Below, one piece after another: positions 6,797 to 10,407 of a stretch of DNA of 10,407 bases. Both the position numbers and the translations under genes were made by a program. The number at the start of each line of letters is the position of its first letter. The first letter of the stretch is position 1. A model generated the notes under the pieces. The model ran no database searches and was not told the DNA's origin. It was given only the letters and a program-made list of their open reading frames with translations. The stretch spans positions 1-10,407 of the forward strand of contig CAXSBZ010000061.1 of the NCBI GenBank assembly GCA_964236465.1, read 5' to 3'. Source of the stretch: Mucilaginibacter_A sp964236465 (lineage in GTDB: Bacteria > Bacteroidota > Bacteroidia > Sphingobacteriales > Sphingobacteriaceae).

Positions 6797-6816
6797 TGTA
6801 AAAGCGTGGTTTTACA
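6797..6816. promoter_or_regulatory. Operator-like palindrome in the iscS/rpmE2 divergent region
   Basis: TGTAAAA (6797-6803), six bases, TTTTACA (6810-6816): a perfect 7-bp inverted repeat with the dyad form expected of a dimeric helix-turn-helix repressor or activator. It sits just upstream of the isc -33 element (centre about -57 from the predicted start). The binding protein is unknown, and it does not look like the classical IscR, Fur or Zur boxes I know. Confidence 0.45.
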
Positions 6817-6925
6817 GTCATTAACTTGCAATTTTAAAACCGGGAATTTTACTAAGTTTTTGTTGTAAACCAAACGCGAATTGATGCTGTTTTTGATGAG
6901 GTGTTTTTTATGAACAATAAAACAG

Positions 6926-6933
6926 TATATTTG
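6926..6933 (+). promoter_or_regulatory. Promoter -7 element of rpmE2
   Basis: TATATTTG is an exact TAnnTTTG match about 30 bases before the rpmE2 ATG; the transcript start would be near 6940. The upstream T-run at 6904-6909 is in the -33 area but there is no clean TTTG at 18-22 bases. Confidence 0.55.
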
Positions 6934-6962
6934 CGCCTGTTTTTGAAAAGAACTCCATCAAA

Positions 6963-7211
6963 ATGAAAAAAGAAATCCACCCATCCAACTATAGATTAGT
7001 TGTTTTTAAAGATATGTCCAACGACTATTCTTTCATCACTAAATCTTGTATAGATTCAAAAGAAACCGTTAAATGGGAAGACGGGCAGGAATATCCGCTG
7101 ATCAAACTGGAAATTTCTCATACTTCGCACCCATTTTATACCGGCAAAATGAAATTGGTTGATACTGCAGGCCGTATCGACAAATTCCGTACCCGTTACA
7201 ACAAAAAATAA
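6963..7211 (+). CDS. rpmE2: 50S ribosomal protein L31 type B
   Basis: Component of the large ribosomal subunit at the intersubunit bridge. It is 82 residues, the length of the type B (YkgM-like) L31. It begins MKKEIHPSNYR and has the conserved SHPFYTGK (55-62) and a basic C-terminal tail (DKFRTRYNKK). The two CxxC pairs of zinc-binding L31 are absent; only one cysteine (C29) remains, so this is the zinc-independent form. In many bacteria with both forms this one is induced under zinc limitation; whether a zinc-binding copy exists elsewhere cannot be seen here. The gene is monocistronic: its own -7 element is upstream and a strong terminator begins 19 bases after the stop. It is divergent from iscS. 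Confidence 0.95.
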   Translation: MKKEIHPSNYRLVVFKDMSNDYSFITKSCIDSKETVKWEDGQEYPLIKLEISHTSHPFYTGKMKLVDTAGRIDKFRTRYNKK

Positions 7212-7229
7212 ACTGAATTTTAAATATTC

Positions 7230-7262
7230 AAAAGTCCCGGTTGATAAAGCCGGGACTTTTTT
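7230..7262 (+). terminator. Intrinsic terminator after rpmE2
   Basis: An 11-bp perfect stem (7230-7240 with 7250-7260; core GTCCCGG/CCGGGAC) with a 9-base loop, running into T at 7257-7262. It ends 11 bases before the next gene's ATG. The loop and T-tract also contain the bases read as that gene's promoter. Confidence 0.9.
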
Positions 7263-7269
7263 ATTTTTG
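7241..7269 (+). promoter_or_regulatory. Possible promoter of the GlmU-like gene, embedded in the rpmE2 terminator
   Basis: TTG (7241-7243) in the hairpin loop, 18 bases, then TATTTTTG (7262-7269), an exact TAnnTTTG. Transcription would begin about 5 bases further on, essentially at the ATG at 7274, predicting a leaderless or nearly leaderless mRNA. T-rich sequence makes chance matches to the -7 element easy, so confidence is moderate. Confidence 0.4.
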
Positions 7270-7273
7270 TTTG

Positions 7274-8467
7274 ATGGGAATTATTTTTTTTGACGGTGCT
7301 GCACAGCAAACTTTATTGCCGCTGACTTTTACACGGCCGGTTGCTGACCTGCGCGTCGGGATGCTGACCATCGCCGAAAAATGGCAAAAGTACCTTAGTC
7401 AGGATGCTTCTTTTATCACCCAAAAATACTTGCAGGAAAAATTTCCGTTGCAGGTTTCAGATCAAAATTTATTGATCAACGGTTCCGTTTGCCCGGATGA
7501 AGCTTTGGCAGATGCTGTTAATGGGTTGCAGGAAGGCGAAGTTTTGCAACAGCATGATCTTGTGATTGCTACCCGGATTTCCAGTTCAGATTTGAAGGAT
7601 TGGGAATTGGTCATTACTTCTTTTAGGCAGGTAAAATATGTGTCAGCTTTTATTAAAATAACTTACCCCGAAGATATTTTCAGCTTTAACGATACCGAAT
7701 TGCGTAAGGATTTTGCCTTGCTCACCAAAGGGAAAACCAGTGCTGCCATCAGCAATACCAATACAATTTTGGGTGATGATTTTTTTGCAGAAGAAGGTGC
7801 TTTGGCTGAATGTGCAACTTTCAATACTAAATCTGGGCCTATTTATTTAAGCAGAAAATCAGAGGTTTTTGAAGGCGTAAATATCCGGGGCAGCTTTTTC
7901 TTGGGCACAAATTCGCAGGTAAAAATGGGGGCCAAAATTTATGGTGCAACTACAATCGGCCCAAATTGTACCATTGGCGGCGAAGTTAAAAATTCTGTTT
8001 TGTGGGGGAATTCTTCCAAAGGCCATGAAGGTTATTTAGGAAATTCTGTGGTGGGCGAGTGGTGCAATTTTGGGGCGGATTCCAATAATTCTAACCTTAA
8101 AAATACATATGGTAAAGTGAAACTCTGGGATTATCCTACCCAAAAACTACGAAACACTGGTTTGCAATTTTGTGGATTGATTATGGGCGATCATACCAAA
8201 TGCGCTATCAATACCATGTTCAACACCGGAACAATTGCAGGCGTAAACTGTAATATTTTTGGTACAGGTTTTCCGCAAAAGTTTGTGCCCGATTTTTCCT
8301 GGGGAGGCATTCAGCAAACAGAAACTTATGCCCTAAAAAAAGCATTAGAAACTGCCCGGCTTGCTTTTGAACGGAAAGACCATGTTTTTGACGAACAAGA
8401 ATCTAATATTTTAAAACACGTTTTTGAATTAACGCAATCTTACAAATCAATAAAAAAAGTACAATGA
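7274..8467 (+). CDS. GlmU-like bifunctional sugar nucleotidyltransferase / left-handed beta-helix acyltransferase (Bacteroidota type)
   Basis: Probably makes UDP-N-acetylglucosamine for peptidoglycan and glycolipids, as inferred for the Bacteroidota GlmU-like family; the reaction is not proven by the sequence. From the ATG at 7274 the protein is 397 residues. The N-terminal part has the signature LLPLTFTRPVADLRVG (14-29), which stands in for the usual nucleotidyltransferase LxxGxGTRM loop, followed by LTIAEKW. About 180-335 forms a left-handed beta-helix of hexapeptide repeats (GVNIRG, GAKIYG, GPNCTIGG, IAGVNCNIFG), with the conserved KGHEGYLGNSVVGEW (249-263) and NSNLKNTYG (272-280), as in acyltransferases. 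The last 60 residues are helical. An upstream in-frame TTG at 7241 lies in the rpmE2 terminator loop and is rejected. The gene overlaps tpiA by 4 bases (ATGA), implying translational coupling. Confidence 0.85.
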   Translation: MGIIFFDGAAQQTLLPLTFTRPVADLRVGMLTIAEKWQKYLSQDASFITQKYLQEKFPLQVSDQNLLINGSVCPDEALADAVNGLQEGEVLQQHDLVIATRISSSDLKDWELVITSFRQVKYVSAFIKITYPEDIFSFNDTELRKDFALLTKGKTSAAISNTNTILGDDFFAEEGALAECATFNTKSGPIYLSRKSEVFEGVNIRGSFFLGTNSQVKMGAKIYGATTIGPNCTIGGEVKNSVLWGNSSKGHEGYLGNSVVGEWCNFGADSNNSNLKNTYGKVKLWDYPTQKLRNTGLQFCGLIMGDHTKCAINTMFNTGTIAGVNCNIFGTGFPQKFVPDFSWGGIQQTETYALKKALETARLAFERKDHVFDEQESNILKHVFELTQSYKSIKKVQ

Positions 8468-9225
8468 GACAAAAAATAGTGGCCGGAAACTGGAAAATGA
8501 ACTTGGAATATAATGAAGGTTTATCCATTTTTTCCGAAGTGATCAATATGGTAGATGATGAAGTTACAGGTTTGCAAACTGCTATCGTTTGCTGTCCTTA
8601 TACATATTTACACAGCTTATCGCAGTTAGTGAAAGGGCATTCTAAAATTTCTGTTGGTGCACAAAACTGTCATCAGGAAGAAGCCGGTGCTTTTACGGGC
8701 GAAATTTCTGCCAAAATGATCCGTTCTGTCGGTGCACAATACGTGATTTTGGGCCATTCCGAGCGCCGGCAATATTTTGGAGAAAGCAACGAACTGCTGG
8801 CTAAAAAAACAGATGTAGTGCTGGGCAATTCTTTAAAACCAATTTTTTGTATCGGCGAAACTTTGGAAGAACGGGAAAGCAACCGTTTTTTTGAAATCAT
8901 CAAATCCCAATTAGCCGAAGGTTTATTCCATCTGCAAAAAGAACAATTTGCACAAGTTGTGATTGCGTACGAACCGGTTTGGGCAATCGGAACCGGAAAA
9001 ACCGCATCTTCTGCACAGGCACAGGAAATCCATGCTTTTATCCGTCAGGAAATCGCTATAAAATATGGGCAGGAAACAGCTGATGAAACTACAATTTTGT
9101 ACGGCGGAAGCTGCAATACCAAAAACGCACACGAACTATTTTCTCAGCCCGATATTGATGGCGGCTTAATTGGCGGTGCATCTTTAAAATCAAGGGATTT
9201 TGTGGATATTATTAAAGCGTTTTAA
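8464..9225 (+). CDS. tpiA: Triosephosphate isomerase
   Basis: Interconverts dihydroxyacetone phosphate and glyceraldehyde 3-phosphate in glycolysis and gluconeogenesis; cytoplasmic TIM barrel, normally a dimer. It is 253 residues, a typical length. Catalytic residues are all present: N9 and K11 in AGNWKMN, H98 in ILGHSERR, E170 in AYEPVWAIGTGKTAS (which includes flexible loop 6), plus the phosphate-binding YGGSCNTKN (213-221) and GLIGGASL (234-241). It starts at the ATG at 8464, overlapping the GlmU-like stop in ATGA. No terminator follows; the dispersed repeat begins 3 bases after the stop. Confidence 0.98.
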   Translation: MRQKIVAGNWKMNLEYNEGLSIFSEVINMVDDEVTGLQTAIVCCPYTYLHSLSQLVKGHSKISVGAQNCHQEEAGAFTGEISAKMIRSVGAQYVILGHSERRQYFGESNELLAKKTDVVLGNSLKPIFCIGETLEERESNRFFEIIKSQLAEGLFHLQKEQFAQVVIAYEPVWAIGTGKTASSAQAQEIHAFIRQEIAIKYGQETADETTILYGGSCNTKNAHELFSQPDIDGGLIGGASLKSRDFVDIIKAF

Positions 9226-9227
9226 CA

Positions 9228-9327
9228 GTTGTAAGTTGTGTGTTGTAAGTGGTCAGTTTTGAAGAATGGCCATTACGAAATTGTTAAGCTTTTAAAAACT
9301 TACAACTCACAACGTATAACTTACAAC
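9228..9327. repeat. Dispersed intergenic inverted-repeat element, copy B (tpiA-prmA gap)
   Basis: Left arm 9228-9250 and right arm 9298-9327 are imperfect reverse complements with a 7-base length difference, enclosing 47 bases. Each arm carries two tandem-like GTTGTAAGT/GTTGTGAGT units. The segment 9297-9322 in reverse complement matches 4880-4905 (copy A) at 24 of 26 bases. The element starts 3 bases after the tpiA stop and ends 8 bases before the prmA ATG, so it makes up nearly all of the gap. If tpiA and prmA share an mRNA, it would form a hairpin between them. Confidence 0.7.
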
Positions 9328-9335
9328 CGATATAA

Positions 9336-10169
9336 ATGAATTACATTGAACTTCTTTTCACCACTATTTTTCAGGAAGAATACCAGCAGGATCTGCTGAT
9401 GAACGAATTGGCAGAAGCTGGTTGTGATACTTTTGAAGAAATGGACTTTGGCTTTAAGGCTTACTTGCCGGCTGCTTCTTTTAACCGGGAAAAATTAGAT
9501 GACAGGCTGGAACCTTTTCATCAGCTGTTAACGTTTTCATATGAAGTAAACCTCATTCCGCAGAAAAACTGGAATGCGGTTTGGGAAAGCAATTTTCAGC
9601 CAATTCAAATCAAAGACCAAATTTGGGTGCGGGCAACTTTCCATGAACCACGGCCTGATTTTCCGTTTGAAATTGTGATCGACCCGAAAATGGCTTTCGG
9701 CACCGGCCATCATCAAACTACTGCTATGATGCTAGATTTTATGCTGGATACTGTTTTTACCGGCAAAAAAACGTTGGATATGGGCTGCGGAACAGGCATC
9801 CTGGCTATCTTGGCAGCAAAAAAAGGTGCAACTGAAATTACCGCAATTGATTATGATCCAGTTTGTTGTGAAAGTACAACTGAAAATGCAACGCTTAACT
9901 ACATTGAAAATATCCGGGTTTTATGCGGGTCAAAAGAAGTAATCCCGGATGAACAGTTTGATGTAATCCTGGCCAACATCAACCGGAATATTTTATCGGA
10001 TCAGCTTGAAACTTATTCTCAAAGGCTCAAAGCTGGTGGTTTGCTGTTTTTAAGTGGTTTTTATGAACCAGACTTGGAAATTTTAAAAGCTGTTGCCACA
10101 AACGTTCAACTTAAATATTTGCAACATAAGAAAAGTTCGGATTGGGTTGCAGCAAAATTTATTCGTTAA
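9336..10169 (+). CDS. prmA: Ribosomal protein L11 methyltransferase PrmA
   Basis: Methylates ribosomal protein L11 using S-adenosylmethionine. It is 277 residues, slightly shorter than the roughly 290 of enterobacterial PrmA. A short N-terminal substrate-recognition domain (about 1-75) is followed by a linker and a Rossmann-like class I methyltransferase. Visible motifs: DPKMAFGTGHHQTT (116-129, the family's GxAFGTGxHxTT), the SAM-binding LDMGCGTGILAI (147-158), the acidic AIDYDP (170-175) and ILANINRNIL (211-220). It starts at the ATG at 9336. No consensus promoter was found in the 110 bases upstream, so transcription from the GlmU-like/tpiA unit is likely, although the repeat element lies between. 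Other methyltransferases of similar fold exist, but the AFGTGHHQTT motif is specific. Confidence 0.95.
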   Translation: MNYIELLFTTIFQEEYQQDLLMNELAEAGCDTFEEMDFGFKAYLPAASFNREKLDDRLEPFHQLLTFSYEVNLIPQKNWNAVWESNFQPIQIKDQIWVRATFHEPRPDFPFEIVIDPKMAFGTGHHQTTAMMLDFMLDTVFTGKKTLDMGCGTGILAILAAKKGATEITAIDYDPVCCESTTENATLNYIENIRVLCGSKEVIPDEQFDVILANINRNILSDQLETYSQRLKAGGLLFLSGFYEPDLEILKAVATNVQLKYLQHKKSSDWVAAKFIR

Positions 10170-10187
10170 ACTATCGTTAGTTTTCTT
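10168..10187 (+). terminator. Weak hairpin after prmA, possible terminator
   Basis: AAACTA (10168-10173), loop TCGT, TAGTTT (10178-10183), running into T-rich TCTT. The stem is only six AT-rich pairs and overlaps the prmA stop codon, so terminator activity is doubtful. Confidence 0.25.
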
Positions 10188-10233
10188 AGTCCTAATAATA
10201 AATTGCTTGAAATTTATATTTATAACTAAAAGT

Positions 10234-10241
10234 TAATTTTG
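10234..10241 (+). promoter_or_regulatory. Promoter -7 element for the Mur-ligase gene
   Basis: TAATTTTG is an exact TAnnTTTG match 11 bases before the ATG at 10253, predicting a very short leader of about 5 bases. The nearest upstream TTG (10207-10209) is 24 bases away, longer than ideal. Confidence 0.45.
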
Positions 10242-10252
10242 CTTATTTTTCT

Positions 10253-10407
10253 ATGAAAGTACATTTTATTGCGATGGGTGGAAGTGCTATGCATAATCTG
10301 GCGATTGCTTTGCATAAAAAAGGATTTATTGTAACTGGTTCTGATGATGTTTTTACAGAGCCATCCAAATCAAGATTGGATAGATTTGGCTTATTACCCG
10401 CACAATC
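10253..10407 (+). CDS. Mur ligase family protein, N-terminal fragment (Mpl/MurC-like), cut by the window end
   Basis: Only the first 51 codons plus two bases are in the window. The translation begins MKVHFIAMGGSAMHNLAIAL and continues through VTGSDDVFTEPSKSRL. The GGSAMHNLA glycine-rich turn and the VTGSD strand end are the N-terminal Rossmann-like UDP-binding domain of MurC/Mpl ligases. The GGSAMHNLA variant is the form I associate with Bacteroidota Mpl-like proteins (attaching recovered tripeptide to UDP-MurNAc in wall recycling) rather than MurC proper, which usually reads GIGGIGMS. Substrate assignment is an inference because the central ATP-binding and ligase domains are missing here. 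Confidence 0.75.
   Translation, partial: MKVHFIAMGGSAMHNLAIALHKKGFIVTGSDDVFTEPSKSRLDRFGLLPAQ

Noticed and set aside
7241..7273. TTG start at 7241 for the GlmU-like gene
   Set aside because: It begins in the loop of the rpmE2 terminator and would translate the hairpin; the ATG at 7274 gives the family's usual N-terminus (MGIIFFDG...LLPLTFTRP).
1..10407. CRISPR arrays, tRNA or rRNA genes, riboswitches, toxin-antitoxin or defence genes
   Set aside because: Looked for on both strands; no regularly spaced repeats, cloverleaf sequence or recognisable protein of these kinds was seen.

Overview
The window looks like chromosomal DNA of a Bacteroidota member, most likely of the Sphingobacteriia (Pedobacter/Mucilaginibacter type). 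Four things point there: a large secreted protein ending in a type IX secretion (CHU_C) sorting domain, the Bacteroidota-type GlmU-like protein next to tpiA, several promoters fitting the TTG-N(about 19)-TAnnTTTG consensus of this phylum, and genes without clear Shine-Dalgarno sequences. The genus is an inference.

Layout. 1-323 is an AT-rich stretch with no recognisable gene. 324-2369 (+) is a 681-residue secreted multidomain protein (PKD and Ig-like modules, C-terminal T9SS sorting domain), clearly more GC-rich than its surroundings and bracketed by a 14-bp inverted repeat. 2513-4426 (-) is a long-chain acyl-CoA synthetase with its own promoter. 4546-6723 (-) is a compact iron-sulfur operon, iscS-iscU-iscA, ending in a strong hairpin terminator. 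6724-6962 is a divergent control region with a promoter on each side and a 20-bp operator-like palindrome. 6963-7211 (+) is rpmE2 (zinc-free L31) with its own terminator. 7274-9225 (+) is a translationally coupled pair, a GlmU-like nucleotidyltransferase/acyltransferase and tpiA. prmA follows (9336-10169, +), and the window ends in the first 51 codons of a Mur-ligase-family gene.

Functionally this is mostly housekeeping: Fe-S cluster assembly (IscS gives sulfur, IscU is the scaffold, IscA a carrier), fatty-acid activation, ribosome protein and ribosome modification (L31, PrmA), triose phosphate metabolism, and cell-envelope precursor or wall-recycling steps (GlmU-like, Mur ligase). The secreted T9SS protein is the one accessory gene. 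I found no defence system, CRISPR array, transposase, tRNA or rRNA.

The less ordinary signals are regulatory and repetitive. A dispersed intergenic repeat occurs twice, in iscU-iscA and tpiA-prmA; one 26-nt arm matches at 24 of 26 positions and each copy is built as an imperfect inverted repeat. Two intrinsic terminators appear to share bases with the promoter of the next gene. The ISC operon has only three genes, without iscR, hscBA or fdx.
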